Source: Favolaschia claudopus
Lineage: Eukaryota > Basidiomycota > Agaricomycetes > Agaricales > Mycenaceae
Reading direction: 5' to 3'
Length of the DNA: 64,000 bases
Assembly (NCBI GenBank): GCA_037176885.1
Contig: JAWWNJ010000008.1
Location: forward strand, 1,054,001 to 1,118,000
Shown here: positions 1 through 13,300 of the stretch, one piece after another
Numbering within the stretch: position 1 is the stretch's first letter
Layout of the letters: each line of letters begins with the position of its first letter
Notes under the pieces: model-generated
The model's database searches: none
The model's input: only the letters and a program-made list of their open reading frames with translations
Told to the model about the DNA's origin: nothing
Program-made: the position numbers and the translations under genes

Positions 1-34
1 AATACCGCACTGTTAACGAGAACAAATCACTTAC

Positions 35-1935
35 AAGCTGTAGATGGTCTGCTGCTCCGTTTCCAATTCTAAAACGAGAGAGTTAGTTCGAGGTTCGAGG
101 ATTTATTACATAGATATTCAAGTGAAGGTCTTCAGCTTACCGAACGGGTTTGGACCCCTTATGCCCGTCGAGGTGAGTTAGTTCGACTTCTTCGAGATCT
201 TTCCCGCCTGCAATGATAATCAAACGAGAACTACAGCTGAGAAGAAGGAATCCCAACCGTGGATAGTGTACATGATTTGCAAACTGCCGTCTGGGTTCTT
301 GTGCCTCAAACGCTCGAATATGAACTCCATGTATGCTTCATAGTTGTTCTTTGAGAGAGCGAGTAACAGGAGAGGAGAGTAAACTGACCGTCGGCCTCTC
401 TGGTGAACCCTAGACGGATGAGCGCGTACAGAGTGAAAGAGGAGTCACGGATCCACGAAGCTCTGAATGAAGAGGCATCAGTCTTTGAACAATCTTGGAG
501 CGTAATTTGATAGACCTGTAGTCCCTACAAATCCAGAGAGTAAGTTGATATCAACAACGAATGAATCAATCTTCTCTTACCAGTTTCTTGTTCCGCCAAT
601 GAATTCTGTCGAGCGGCATAAATGAACCCATGTCGCGGCAGAAGATAGTTCATGAACTGACCTGGGAGACTGAATGTGGGGCTAGCGACTACGGCGCCAG
701 TGGGCTCGAATATAAGGAGTTTCAGAGCAAGTGCACTTCGATGAACGGCTTCCTTCCAGGAGCCGGTGTAGGTGGATTGACGGATCCAGTCGTTCCAATA
801 TTTGTTCGTCGTCTATATACCGATCAGTACTGGGCGGAACAGCGAATGTGTGACTTGATATACCAAGAGCAGACTGTTTACGAGGTCCTAAAAAAGACAT
901 TATGGATGATATAATCGTTTGAGAACCATACTACATGCCTTGGTCAAAGTGGGATCTTCCATTGAAGCGGTAGAGTTAGCCGCAGGCGGCGTCCGCAACA
1001 CGAACGTGATGCATTGTCCTTCCGCCAAAGTGAACTCGGTCTGAACACCGAGCCCGAGATGCCCCTTCTCGGACAAATCCAGCAGATCTAGATCGATACT
1101 GGGCTGCGCAACGTTGGCCATCGTGCTTTCGGGCACGTAGCGGAGGTCTAGCTCTAAAGCGTCGCTCTGGAAGACGGCTTTCGTGGTGCCTTCCGGGGAG
1201 GGGCAAGGGACTATGGCGGTCGTGTGCTTGGAGCGGGCGTAGTTGAACGCCGGTGCGCATTCCATTCTGAGGGGAACGGTCCCACGGATGACCTGCGGGA
1301 GGGTAGATATCAAGGAGGATATGGTGTAGAATTGAATTTTGTTACTGTACCTCGACGCGGCGGATGAGCCATGGAAGAAGGGGTTTCTTGGTCACTGTAG
1401 GGAGGAATATTTGCCGAGGAAGGAAGTCTGGGCGAGGATTAGTTGACGACAACTGCCAGTCGCGCTCGGCGATACAGCCGAGCTTACCGGTGATATTGAC
1501 AACGCCTCCCTCGTTCATGAACTTGGTTTGCAGAACCTGAGAGAATATCAGATTGGAGGCTCTTCGCATTTCAACGAGAAAGACAAACATTGGAGCTTGG
1601 ATAATAATTCTGCTTCGTAGAAAACGGAACGGTCGGGCTAATCGAGAAGTGACCGCCTTTGTTCTTGTCCAGGATACGCGCAAAGACAGACGGAGAGTCG
1701 AAGTGCGGGATGCAGTAGCTCTCAACTGAACACAAGACGATGAGCGGGAAAGTCATAGAACCACGAGGCATACATACTTGACCCGTCCGTGCTGACGAGA
1801 GCTGCTGTGTGCAGATTCCCGATCCTATCCTCGTATTAAGCCCGGTTCATGCGCATATTTTGTCGCGTACAATCCATGGTCAGCAATCGGGATGTAGTCC
1901 CTATTAATCGCGGACTTGGGTTCGTGCAAATTCAT
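35..1935 (-). CDS. GH15 glucosidase / trehalase-like protein, 3' part missing
   Basis: A glycoside hydrolase family 15 protein of the cytoplasmic, trehalase-like type, with an N-terminal beta domain followed by an (alpha/alpha)6 catalytic domain. The start at 1935 gives [20 protein letters not shown] and then, across a short intron, [14 protein letters not shown] and [18 protein letters not shown], which match the family's N-terminal block. Later exons read [19 protein letters not shown] (1313-900), [20 protein letters not shown] (near 760-680), [17 protein letters not shown] (near 460-400), [19 protein letters not shown] (near 320-270), [13 protein letters not shown] (near 180-140) and [12 protein letters not shown] (near 70-35). 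The last visible donor (GTAAGTG) lies at 34-28, so the rest of the catalytic domain is outside the window. No signal peptide is seen, so the enzyme is probably intracellular. Substrate (alpha-1,4-glucan or trehalose) cannot be told. Exon borders are approximate. Confidence 0.9.
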
Positions 1936-2534
1936 GGTGGTGGTAGCAGTCAAAGTCTGAAGCCGATTGAGACCGTAGCTGCTGATGCGGTCAATATACA
2001 ACCAAATAGCCGGCACAGCCAGTGATTGACAGTTTCATTCAATTCCCACTGTTGCCGGTGGTAACCGGGATGATTTGAACATTTGGCATTAAAGATGTAC
2101 CGCCAGGGACGGGAGAGCCAAAATTATGCAGGTTGAAGGCACTGTATTCATATTCATTACAGGTCCAAACTGGAATGCATCAATTCCAAGTCTCACTCCA
2201 TCTACGAAAATAGGATCTCAAGTTCAACCAAGAGTTGAACCAAGCGCACGTGTTCCGGGCCCACGGACCGATATGTACAGTGACGCGTGACTGTGACTGT
2301 GTGATGCTCATTTCTTGCTCATCCCTCCTCGAAAAGCTCGATGGCTCTGCGGGCGGCGCCTCCGGCACCGTTTCTCATCGACTGAGATACAGTGGCACCA
2401 GAACCTCTGCCCTAGGCCGAGCCGCCCGCTACGGTAACACAAGACTCGAGCCCTACGCAACAATCAAAGATCTTGGCTTCAAGCGGCATTCTTCTTGCGA
2501 GGATAATGAAGGCACAGTTTCTTTCATTTCTCCG
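1936..2534. other. Divergent intergenic region GH15 / CFEM
   Basis: About 600 bp between two divergently transcribed genes. It must hold both promoters. I see no additional gene; the reading frames here are short and antisense to each other. No clear TATA box was identified. Confidence 0.5.
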
Positions 2535-3180
2535 ATGCTCTTCTGCAGCAGGGTGGCATGGAACACCCTTGTTCTCTCTTTTATCCTTCGAATCGTTGCA
2601 GCGCAATCTTCTTCAAGCCCTACCCCAACTGATTCCGACGGTGTCGTCCTTCCCAGCAGCAGCGCTGGGTTGGATCCTTGCATGGAGACTTGTTTCGAGG
2701 AAGCAGCCGGCGCCAACGGTTGTCCTATGTACGGCCATTCACGCTAATTTGCTTGCGGGTCTACTTACTACGCATCCTCCGAAAGTGATGACGTGAATTG
2801 TGTCTGCGCCTCAGCGCAGCTTCAAGCAGATCTAACTCAATGTCTCGATACTGAATGCAGCCCTTTTGCAGCACCTCAAGCGCAAGGGCTGCTGCTCCAG
2901 CTGTGCAACAAGGGTGAGCTTCTTGCTTGACCTCTCACGACGGTGTAGTAGAGCTCATAATTATAATTTCTTAGTCCGGATTGCCGCGACGGGTTCTATA
3001 ATTCCAGGGCATCTGTCTCTCTCCACCGATCTTCCAACACCTACAACGGGGTCCGGACTTCCAGCATTGCCGAAAAAGAACGGCTCGCACTCCTCAAGTC
3101 TGACACTTCGGGCCTATCTGAGTATTGCCGCCATTCTTACAGTGGGCGTTCTGGGACCGGTAGCACGGAATCTGATCTAA
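2535..3180 (+). CDS. CFEM-domain GPI-type cell surface protein
   Basis: A small secreted protein with an eight-cysteine CFEM-like module. The start at 2535 gives a signal peptide (MLFCSRVAWNTLVLSFILRI, then VAAQ). The module follows as DPCMETCFEEAAGANGCP, then after an intron (2729-2785, GTACGG...AAAG) DDVNCVCASAQLQADLTQCL, DTECSPF and LLLQLCNK. A second intron (2914-2974) leads to a Ser/Thr/Pro-rich linker and a hydrophobic C-terminus (AYLSIAAILTVGVLGPVA) ending NLI, as expected for GPI attachment. Both introns keep the frame, and the first removes an in-frame TAA. CFEM proteins occur only in fungi and act in haem or iron capture, adhesion, or as effectors; which applies here is not visible. 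The predicted mature protein is about 150 residues. Confidence 0.85.
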
Positions 3181-3493
3181 CCATGTATCCGTGTCTTTGT
3201 CGTCCATTTTAGCGCATACATATGCGGGCTTCACGGTGGTCGATAAACGTATCCCAATTCAATATCTTTCGAAGCCATTCCTTATAAGGCTACTGGATAC
3301 GATGATCAACTCGTTGTCCTGCCAAGCTTCTTGCGCCCACCATCGACACCGAGTCGTCGCCTGGGCAGCATACTGCGTCCTGTAGGCCGCGCCCATCGAA
3401 TCCGATGGTTCTCATCCTTCCTTGTCCTCCTCTTTTTCGTTTCAATTTCACGCTCGGCGAGCGTTTGTTCAATTTGGGATGGCGTGGTTTCGG
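3181..3493 (+). other. Intergenic region between CFEM and secreted beta-rich genes
   Basis: About 310 bp with no supported gene; it holds the 3' end of the CFEM transcript and the promoter of the next gene, both on the plus strand. Confidence 0.4.
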
Positions 3494-5984
3494 ATGCGGC
3501 TCACAACTTGCTGTCTTCTCACCGTAGTCTGCGCTGCCAACGACTGGTTAGTTGGCACCCATATAGTCTACCATTTTCATCCCATGCATCGAATAATATC
3601 GATTCAGGTCAACTCCATGTTTCCACGGAGACTGCTCGTACGATATCCCATCCTCTTCCGAGGTGTCTGGAACATTGCGAGTCGTAAGTTGATCATTCGG
3701 TCTTGTCCAGCAAAGCATAATCAACTTTGAAAAGTGGGGTGCCGCAGACGCCATTTCCGATATCACTCCCGCAGCAGGCTGGACCATTCTCGACTGCGAG
3801 AAGGGTGCTCTATCGCAGGATGTGCGCCTCGTCTGCCACGATAGTTCAGGATGCCCGCATCTTGCGCAAAGCACCGGAAGTGTCGGGAAACTTGTACGTC
3901 TTCCGGAAAGTGTATGTGTTCTGAATTGGTTATCGAATTTTCGACATTAACTACTTTCCGGTGTAGTGCGGACAGAGCGCCTTCGCGCGAGTAACGCGAG
4001 ATTGGCTGCACCAGGACCAAGCACTTCCTGTCGAACTTGCTAGCAGGTTACGACGCCGCGACGGTGTTCTTCCCGAAGTCAAAGGTCTCACCCTTGACAC
4101 GGATTTTCATTCAACAGAACTTTCCCAGTAATTTTTTCTCGAGTTCTTGCCACCTTGGTGACGAGTTGCTCATCAGTCGCATTCACGTAGGGCAGGGCCG
4201 GTGAATTTCGCGATACATGGGCTGACATCTTCTCTTCCCGAAAGTCCCGTACCGCAACGACGCAGCCGTTTAGCCCCTGCTTCCCGTCGTACGGTACAAG
4301 ATCGTTCCGTTATTTCCGTTCTCCAACAGGCATTCCAAGGTGCATTCCTCTATTCATCGTTAACTTGAATCTTTTGGATCCTCACGCTTCCTCAACAGAG
4401 TTCAATTCCTTCAATCAGGCTAGCCCGTCGCTTGATCTGCCCACATTCTCTTAAGGACTGAGACTTTGCGCAGAGTCTGATGCAGAAACTCCCCGAAGTC
4501 AATTTCAAGAAGACCTTTCCTTTATTCGATGAGAAGGTATCTTGTCCTGCGAACGGGAAGATCCCGGCTTTCGATGCGTCAGTATCTGGCTCCATCGACG
4601 CATGCATCGTTGCAAATACCACCCTTGCTGTGACCGCGGTGGGAACACTGGTACGAGTTTGGTTCCGATTACTGATCGAATAGTCATTTGATCGTGAGTT
4701 CAGATGCCCTCGAATTTCTCCAAATTCGGCATTGTGGTCGGGTTAGATGCGAACCTGGAGGGCACATTATCTCTCAAAGGCTCTGCAGCGGTATCTTTCA
4801 ATATACTTACTCTATGTTTATGATTTATCTTATTTTCCTATTCAGGCAGCAGTAGACAGCGGAAAAGTCCAGCTGTTCGAGGTCGGAATTCCAGGTAAGA
4901 ATCTGTTCTTTGTACGATTTTGGTTTCTCAGGAAGACCAAGGCCTGAGCTTTCCCGGGTGGGTATATGAAAATGCGGAAATACTCGAGTATCATCGCTTA
5001 GATTATGCAGAATCTTGACGATCGGTCCATCCTTCAAAGTACAAGGCGAAGTAGCGGCCAACTTGGACGTCGAACTCGACTTGACCGTGGACCTCTCCTA
5101 CTGTATCTCTGGCGCCAAATTCTTCTACCCACCCGATCCATACCACAGCAATAGCGGAAAATTTACCCCAAATAACAGTCGTAGGTCGTCACCTATACCT
5201 CGAGGCGGCAAGAAACTCATAACTCAAATTGCACAGCACTCAATCTTTCGATCGCACCTGCGTTGTCTTCCGATGCTTCTATAACGGCGCATATTATCCC
5301 CAGTCTGGATTTTGGTATAGATGCTATTGGGGGGTTGGCAAAGGCGGACCTTTTCATCGAATTTGACACCAGTTCGACAGTTCAAGCGTCTCTCGATGCA
5401 TCTGCCGATGTTACAGCCAACGTCTCCAAGCCAGACGTAAGCGTTGCGGCCAAGTCAAGTCTCGAAGGGTGTGTGGATATCGGCGCCGGTCTTTCGATCA
5501 ATGCAGGGGCCGATGTCCCGCAAGCCAACGAGCTGTTCAAAATTTTCGATGTGACACCGAACGTATGGATGATTGCGTGAGGAACCTTTCCAGTTGACTG
5601 ACTGGCTATTTGCACAGATCAATCTGTTCACAAAGAATTTTGACTTCTTCAAGGTGAACGACGGGGCTATTCGCTGTTGGCAACCTGCTTTCTTACTCCT
5701 TGTCTTTAGAAATGCTTTGGTACACAAGCCTCCAAGTCCTCAAGTCGACGGGATCTGCAGCCTGTGTTGTTATCGGACTCTATGGCGGCGGTGATGCACC
5801 TTCCACTGGTTCGGCGTCATGGAGTATCCAGACGGGCATCAAATATAACATGCCCAGCCTCTGGACCGTCCAAAATTGTCTCTGTGGCAGATTCGACAAT
5901 TTCCAGTTCCAAGTGCGTAACACTTCATACACGTAACAAACCGTACTCAATTCCACATCCCACAGGATCAAGCTCATAAATTGA
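3494..5984 (+). CDS. Secreted beta-rich repeat protein (DUF7223-like), copy A
   Basis: A secreted protein of unknown function. The start at 3494 gives MRLTTCCLLTVVCAAND, a signal peptide. After the first intron (donor near 3548, acceptor near 3608) comes CFHGDCSYDIPSSSEVSG, then AISDITPAAGWTILDCEKGA and DVRLVCHDSSGCPHL. The C-terminal half is made of alternating hydrophobic/polar strands such as FDASVSGSIDACIVANTTLA, VQLFEVGIPG, NLDVELDLTVDLSYCISGAK and ASLDASADVTANVSKPDVSV. The gene ends STISSSKIKLIN after an intron near 5916-5965. The order of blocks (GxCxYD, SDIT...GWTILDC, DLTVDLSY) is shared with the gene at 43029-45025, so they are paralogues. From memory the C-terminal region resembles fungal families listed as DUF7029/DUF7223; this needs a profile search. 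At least eight introns are implied, and inner borders are approximate. Confidence 0.8.
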
Positions 5985-6042
5985 ATACTGTCTACTAGTA
6001 CTGCTTAGCATGTTGTATACAAAACTGTGTCGACACCGATGA

Positions 6043-9000
6043 TCATTCCGCGTCCCTTCGAATTGCGCTGTCCGGCCCCATGTCCATTTCATCGTCAGAA
6101 ATGTCGAAGTCCAGCTCGGTCTCGTCGTTCCTCATCGCTATCAACGATTTCAAACGCGTGATCATCTCTTCGGCCTCTCCTTCAGCTCTCCGTTTCGCTT
6201 CCGTGTCATAAGCCGTCGCTCCAGAAGCGATTGGGTCTTCTGAGTTCCACGAAATTTCTTTGCCTCTCCACCCTCCACGCGAGTGAACATAGTTCAAAAA
6301 CTCACGCCACAACGGGTCAAGTCCTAGGATGTCTGGATTTCCGATGACGATGAGGAGCGCCTGAGCTCGAGTAATCGCAACTTAGATAAATATATGAGCA
6401 ACTTGTTCGTTCACACAGTTTCGAAATTCACCATTGAACCGCTGGCGATTTGCTACAAAACCCAAGGTTCGACGAAGGTCGTGTTCGAGGTGATTCTCGT
6501 TGCTACGCACTGTGGACATGATAATCACACGACGTTCCTGGACGAAAACCTTGATATACTACCGCGGCAATGAGATGAATGAACAGACCTGTCCTTGAAA
6601 TTCCTCGACACTTCCCACAGTTATACCCCGTAGCTTAGGATCACGATAGAGAAGGTCGATAATCTTGCATCGTTGAGCATGGTACGGCGTAATGATGCCA
6701 ATTTCTTCGGGTCCTGAGTGTAATCTTCAACAAGGATTTGTTCGCTAGCAATGAGGCCACTTACGAACGCGGGGCCGTTTCTGAAAAACAAGATCAACCA
6801 CGTACTTTTTAACTTCACTGGCTTCGCTGATGTTGAAAAACGAAGGGGATGTTCCTTCTCGATCGTCCTTGCCAACAATGCCATGGAATATTAACGGGAA
6901 CTTCTTCTTCGGCAATGCAGGGCTGTCTTCGAGACTGTAGATAAGGGCTCTATTGCCACAAGGTTTCAGCTCGTTGTTGTAGAAATGCTCGTTGGAAAAA
7001 CGGAGTATCGCGGGGTGCGATCTAAAATTTTTGACCAGTTTGACGATACTAGACGAAGCACGTCAGAGGAGACAAAAGAATAAGCCGTTCACCACTTACG
7101 TGATTCCTCTGTTATCGGTACCCGGCTCAATGCTATAAATGTCCCTCTGCATAATACGTGCCAAGTAACTGTTTTTGAGGCCAAGCGATTGCGCTATCCA
7201 AGATGACACGATCGGCCCAAGCTGTTTGTTATCGCCAGCCAACACTATATTGGTCGTTTTGTCCGCAATACTCAGAACTGGCAGCATGCACTCCGGTTCC
7301 AGGGCCTGCCCTATTAGTTTCGGTCGTTCGTGAGAGATGAGCCAAGGACACTGGCAGATTTGCTTACCAGCTTCGTCGCAGAAAATGTGACTGAAATGAC
7401 CCCTTTTAAGCCCGATGTTGGCAGGAACCCCGCTGAAAGACAGGTCGCGACTATAACCCGATATTTTGCGAGGTCTTCGGCAACCGGAAATGCGAAAATC
7501 AAGTTATCGTTTGCGGAAGAGAATTTTTCAAGATCGCGCGGGAGGTCCTCATGTTTGCGGGATAACGAGTTGAGTCGGAAGAGCTGTAGCGTGCCGAGTG
7601 TGGTAAGCTTTTGAGCGATGAGATCTGCCGCTTTGTTACTCGGTGCGCAAGCAAGAACGCGAGCTGCAGGATCTCGCCGCAGTATCTGGTGAATCGCTTC
7701 TACAATCGTCACCGTTTTCCCAGTTCCCGGGCTAAGATACCATGTTTGAGTTAATCCTACTTTTTGACGAGATACTTACGGTCCGAATACCACAAAAGGA
7801 GGGCTACCTGGAGGCTGATTGACAATGGCTAGCACAGTATCCAACTGCTCCTCATCCTCCGCGATGAGCCGGTTCACGGGCGAAGAATCTTCGTATTCGG
7901 ACGCCACGACTCGCGCGTTTCTGAGAAGATGATGTGCAGCTGGAAAGAGAATGCGAGACTCTTTGAGTATGCCTGTCAACCCCTGGTGCATTCTTCGATG
8001 AGGCAAGCGATTCAGCGTGAACCTGACATCGAATTTATTTCCTTTGTAGGTGTTGAACTTGGTCTCGTCAAAACGGAGGCTGAGACAGTCATATTGGATC
8101 CTGTGTACGCGACCTTCATACCAGGTGCCGTCCGGCTCCCCGCACCGTCTACGAGGCGATTTAGCACGTAGGTAAGACTCACAGGCAACAGCACAAGACT
8201 TACCTCACCAGGATATAATCGCCCACAATAACGGACGGGCGGCCATCCTCGAGTCCTTTGACTTGAAGCCTGTGTATATTACAAATAAGAATCTGGGAAT
8301 GCGTTCAAGTAAAAACTCACTTGTATCGCGGATAGTCCGGTACGAGTTGAACGTCCGTTAGTGCATACCCTTCCAAATCTACCCTGAAAATGCCAGTGAG
8401 TACACACGAAAGATGTTTAGCCAACAAATGAACCTCTTCTGCTCCTCCTCGATATACAGCATGGTCTGAAAATGCTGCGCGTACGTGTTGAGATTGAAAG
8501 CAGATGGAACGAACTGTTTCACTCCATGCAGGATCCCATTCCTCGTTCGCCGCGAGTCCGACTGGCCAAACGCGGCCTGTATCAGGGCCGGAGGCGGATC
8601 GAAGGGGAGCAGACGCGAAGTCCACTTGATAGGCCCCCAAGTAGGAGGGCGCAAGCTGGGAACTATCGGACCATTGAACTGGAATGGCGCTCGCCGTCGA
8701 CGTTGATACGGGGTCTTGGGTTTAAGTTGTTCATGGTCGTCTTTCGACCCAACGACCGCGAAGAGCTTTCGGGTGATGAGAAACCGCTGTCGCGCCGACA
8801 GATCAAGGAAGACTAGTTCCAACACATCCTTATATTCGCCGTCAAATTCGGAAGGGAGAAACTGGATAGCGAGAGTTCGTGGTTTTCCGTTCTTGACCCA
8901 TCTAGATTTCGCCGCGAGAATAGCTGAGAATCGTTGTGGGCTAGTGCTACGGTCAAAATTTAGCTCATGAATGCGAGACACCGAACCCAGATAAACCCCC

Positions 9001-9615
9001 ACCTTGACTCATTGCTGCGGATCGATATTGTCTCCAATACAACATGGCGCCCTGTTTTGATGATCGTGATATCGGTATGGATAGATTCACCAGGTGCGAC
9101 GACCCGAAGTCGATGCCCTCTTTAAAAGAGACCGTGACTCCATTCTTGTCCTCCTCAGCTTCAGCCTCTACGGCATGCGCGTCGGAGAAGAGTTTCTTGC
9201 GTATATTGGCATGAGCTTTCATGTGAGATGCTTTATCCGCTGCGAGAACGTCTCTGCCGCAACGGTCGCAAACCATCGACTCCGCGACTACGGGAGTCGT
9301 ATCAGCTCGGGACACCTGAGCTTGCGCGGCCTGTGAAACGCGTCAAAAGGAAAAGGTGAGTTTGAAGGCGAGCTATACCACAGTCACAGGAAGAGGGGCA
9401 TCCTGCGACGGGTCCGCCGCATGCTTCAGGCTCTCCAGCAATTGGTGTCGTTTTCCAGTCAGGTGAGCACGGACGTGCTTATTTGGCAACACAAGCCCAC
9501 AGGTGCATTTTTGAATGTCGTGTCGAAGAGGACAACGCTTGCCGAGCTTGCAGCCTGCAGCACTGAGCAAATCGTCGCAAAACCTTCGACTCGGAGCTCT
9601 GGGGTTGGAAGCCAT
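6043..9615 (-). CDS. SDE3/MOV10-type SF1 RNA helicase with N-terminal zinc fingers
   Basis: A superfamily 1 (UPF1-like) RNA helicase of the SDE3/MOV10 branch, which unwinds RNA and acts in RNA silencing and transposon control in other eukaryotes. The start at 9615 gives [17 protein letters not shown], followed by a Cys/His cluster ([20 protein letters not shown]) and a second C2H2 finger ([20 protein letters not shown]). Helicase motifs then appear in order: Walker [13 protein letters not shown], split by an intron near 7735-7779; [13 protein letters not shown]; motif II DEAG followed by [41 protein letters not shown]; and motif [22 protein letters not shown] in motif II is typical of MOV10/SDE3 rather than UPF1. 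The end reads [17 protein letters not shown] followed by an acidic tail. It lies tail to tail with the secreted protein to the left, 58 bp apart. Exon borders are approximate. Confidence 0.92.
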
Positions 9616-10375
9616 TGAGAACAAAGACTTGTGAGCAAGCCGTCCACATGCACTGCCTTGAGGTAAACTGAAGGCGATTGATCGGGCCAACTTGAAAGCG
9701 GACGTATTTAGTACTCTGGCTTGAACGAGAAAGGCTCCAGGCTCGCTTTTTTTAATCAATCTCGGACCACGAATTGGTTTTCTCCCAACTCGTGAAAAAC
9801 CTGCCCTCGACAAGCCAAAATTTGGGCAAGGATGAGCGCGAATTTATGGAAACCATTTTCAGAAAATAACGTTACCTCAGCGACAGCGGACCGAGAAGGG
9901 CTTCATTTTAGGTTTGCCAATTGCGAGCCGCGAAGCGGATGAATTCCCCGGGTTCCGATTCTGAGGGCAGTATATGCAGCTGCTGCAGGAAGCAAGTTCA
10001 AACCGATCATGGAAGGTATTTCAGCCACGGGGTTGAGGAGCAAAGACTCGGACTCCTCGATGGTAAACGACAAGACGGCGGAATGATCCGTTTGAGTTGT
10101 TTGATAATAAATCCACCCGTTCGTGGGCCAAGCAGCAGTTCTGAAAGAAGGTTGAATATGGTCCACGAGTTGACTCGAGGAAACGAGAGCATGAAATCTC
10201 GGGTTCACGTGAAGAAAAAAAATCTATTTACCGTTTATGGACAATATATTACCAAACACGCAGCCGTCCCGCTTTGACCTGTCCATTTCCTCTCTTCCAT
10301 TCGGGAGATATGTATCCGAGGTATAATTATAATAATCCTAGAGGTGTACAAGGCGTAGAGAACTATATACAATAA
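9616..10375. other. Intergenic region upstream of helicase
   Basis: About 760 bp holding the helicase promoter and the 3' untranslated region of the OSBP-like gene. Reading frames of about 100 codons (for example 9903-10208, minus) have no family resemblance and no splice structure. Nothing else supported. Confidence 0.4.
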
Positions 10376-13300
10376 CTACCGCATGAAATCTGGCTCATCT
10401 ATGAAAATCGGTGCGACATCGGTCCATGGCTGGTTACCGCCCATCTTCCAAATCCTCTCCCGCTCAGCCCAATACTCCAACGACCCATCCTCATGCCTGG
10501 AAGGCGTCCACACCCGCTCTCCAGTGTCTCCATCTGTCTCCGCCGTAAACCACCTTGGCCTATGCGGCCCCAACTCTCCAATGTCCCTCAACTTCCGCGT
10601 CGCGCGCTGCTTCTCCTCCTGATCGTTCTTCAGCCCATTGGCAATCTCGTACTTCCCCATCTCGAACGCCCGCTGGTCAGGACGCAGTCGACAGTCCGTC
10701 GGGCACAGATACGGTTTCAGCGTATCCTTCGGACAGTCATTGAGCGTGATCGCAAACGGTGTCAGGTTAAACGGTGAGCCCTCCGGCTTCTCTGAGTTGC
10801 GCCACAAAAGAATATACTCGGGCGTCGCAGACGGCGAGTTCAGGCTGCTAACACTGAGGTCGGGATTAAGCAATCCTGTCCCCGAGCCAACTTGCCGCGC
10901 AATCAGCTGCGAGTTCCATCGCCCCGAGATCTCGTACGTCACGCGCCCGTTGGCGTCCATAACACGCCCCGAGATCTCATACGCGTCCTTGCCCCGCCAT
11001 CCACGCGGCTTGAAGGTCAAAACACATGTATCCTTTGTACGGTGATTCGTGACCTGATAAAACACAAATGATAAGCGGCCAACACGCGAAAAAGCCGAGG
11101 CTGTCTACGCACCACCATGTCGCCATAGTGGTCTATCGTGGGCGACCCAAGGATGAAGCCAGAGACATTCGTCGTGACCTTCTTCCAGCTAAAGTGCTCC
11201 AGCACCTTCCCTTCGAAGGGACTCGGGGCTCTCGGATACTTCGGCGCAAACTCTACAGGAAGATGGAGCTCGGTGTGAGCCACTCCTGTGGGTCTGATCT
11301 CAAATGATTTGCCCATGAACTTGTTCTGCGCGTCGACCTGCATTTCCGTGCCTCAGCACCCATATTTGTATGCCACCTCACGAGCAGGAACTCACCTCGC
11401 CATAGTACTTCCAATACGGTGACTCCGCCATGCAAGCGGATATAGGAGGGTGGTGGCTGACTTGTTCCGAAAGGTAGCGGTATTCCTTGTCAATTCGCAC
11501 ATACTCGAACGTTTCGCTCTGCAATCGTGCTTCAGGATACCCGACGTTACGACTTCGGTCGAAGACGTACTAGCATTGGATTAAATGGCTTCGCAATGCG
11601 CCCGATAGTGGACGAATAGTTAGACATTGCAAACGCAGCCACGAACGCTATCCGTCTATGGGCATCTCGTTCCTTGGCAGCAACATCCACTGTTGTTATC
11701 CGTCAAGGCGCGTCGAAGACGTAAAAGAAATCACTCACAGCACTCTGAAAACTCCATGTCTTCAGCCTCAAATGCCGGTCAGTACAGAGTATAGAGCAAT
11801 GGCACGACAAAGCAAGCTTACCATCCGCTGCAACATACTCGTCGGCTCATTAAAGAACACAGGGAAACTAATCCTCGTCAAGTCCTTCCCAATACTATGC
11901 TTCAGCACACTCCACAAGCTCGTACTCGGCCGCTCATTCGTAAGAAGCAGCCGCTCCCTCAAACGCTGATACCCCGCATACGGCTCGACATTGACCACCT
12001 CAGGCAACGCCAATTCCGAATGCGTAGGTGACTTCAGCCCCTCAGGCACAACAAGATTCGGGAGGTTATTCGCCTCGATGGCATCGAAGAATTCGTCCTC
12101 TTCGTCAGTGTCAATCATGGATTCCGTTATCGCCGTAGCTCATATACGAGCGGCTGCCGAAGGAGGCTGAGGTCGCGGTGCCAGGGGGCAAGAGTGTGTC
12201 ATTGGTCGCAGAGCGGACGGGTGCTGGAGGAGGCTGCAGGGGGGGAAGAGAAGCCGCGGGCACAGGTATCGGCGCAGGAATCGAGACCGCAGGCTCCGCA
12301 CGCGTAGGCGTGGGCTCCTGCGGCGAAGGCAACGACGCCACCACCGGGCTCTCCTCTTCCCGTCCTTCCACAACCGTCGACGACGCCAATATACTCGCCC
12401 GTTTGCGCTGCGCCTTAAGCGTCCCGCTCCCACCACTCGCAAGCCCGGCCAGAATCTGCGACTCCCCCGCATCAAAGAATCGACTCCCCCTCTTCCGACT
12501 ACGCATCCTCAACTCCCTCTCCAACACCTCCCCCTCCCTCACCGCACTCGCCAAACTCCTCTCCCATGCACTCTGCTTTGCCTGCGCGCGCCGCAGCTTC
12601 CGCTTCCACCATACATCCCGCTCCCTCGCCACCGACACATATTCACTGACCATCTGCAAGCCGTCCCTCAACGCATCCTGCGCCGCACCGGGGCCAAGGA
12701 GCCCTAACGTCAGCTCAAGCTGCGCAGTCGCGCTATTTCCAAGCAGCTCAAATGTCGCTTGATGCGGCGCCGCAACCCGTCTCGAATGGATCGACATGCT
12801 CGCGCTGGAATCTTCAAACCCATCGTCGTCATCCTCATCTTCCTCATCCGCGTCCAACCCATCACCATCCGCATCCGACTCGCCCGGCTTCGGGCTCGCC
12901 TCACCGCTATCAGGCCCAACTCCATTGACCCCACTCGTGTTGTTGCCATAATCACTCGCGAGTGAATCGACTTCGCTCTGTGAGTTCCCGGCAGGACCAA
13001 TTCGGCTGCGCATGGTCCCAGCGATACTCGCACTCCCACTTGTGCCGCCCGTGTTCCTACGCAGAACACTGACAAGCCGCTGTCTCCCTCCACCTCCAGC
13101 GCTCCCGCTGGCGCTCACACCACTGCTGCTGATGATACTCGCCGCTCCGCTCATGGAACCCCGCCCGTCCGTCTCCTCCCCCGGGTCGCTTTCCCTTGCC
13201 TTCGACCATGCGACCGAGGCAGAGATGGCTGCCACCCATCGTGCAGCTTCGCCGGGGTGACTCGCTTTGACGTACCTGCATTACATTGACGCGATCATCA

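Noticed and set aside
2729..2785. In-frame TAA in the CFEM gene suggesting a pseudogene
   Set aside because: A 57-bp intron with GT/AG ends removes the stop and restores GCP followed by DDVNCVC, as expected for CFEM.
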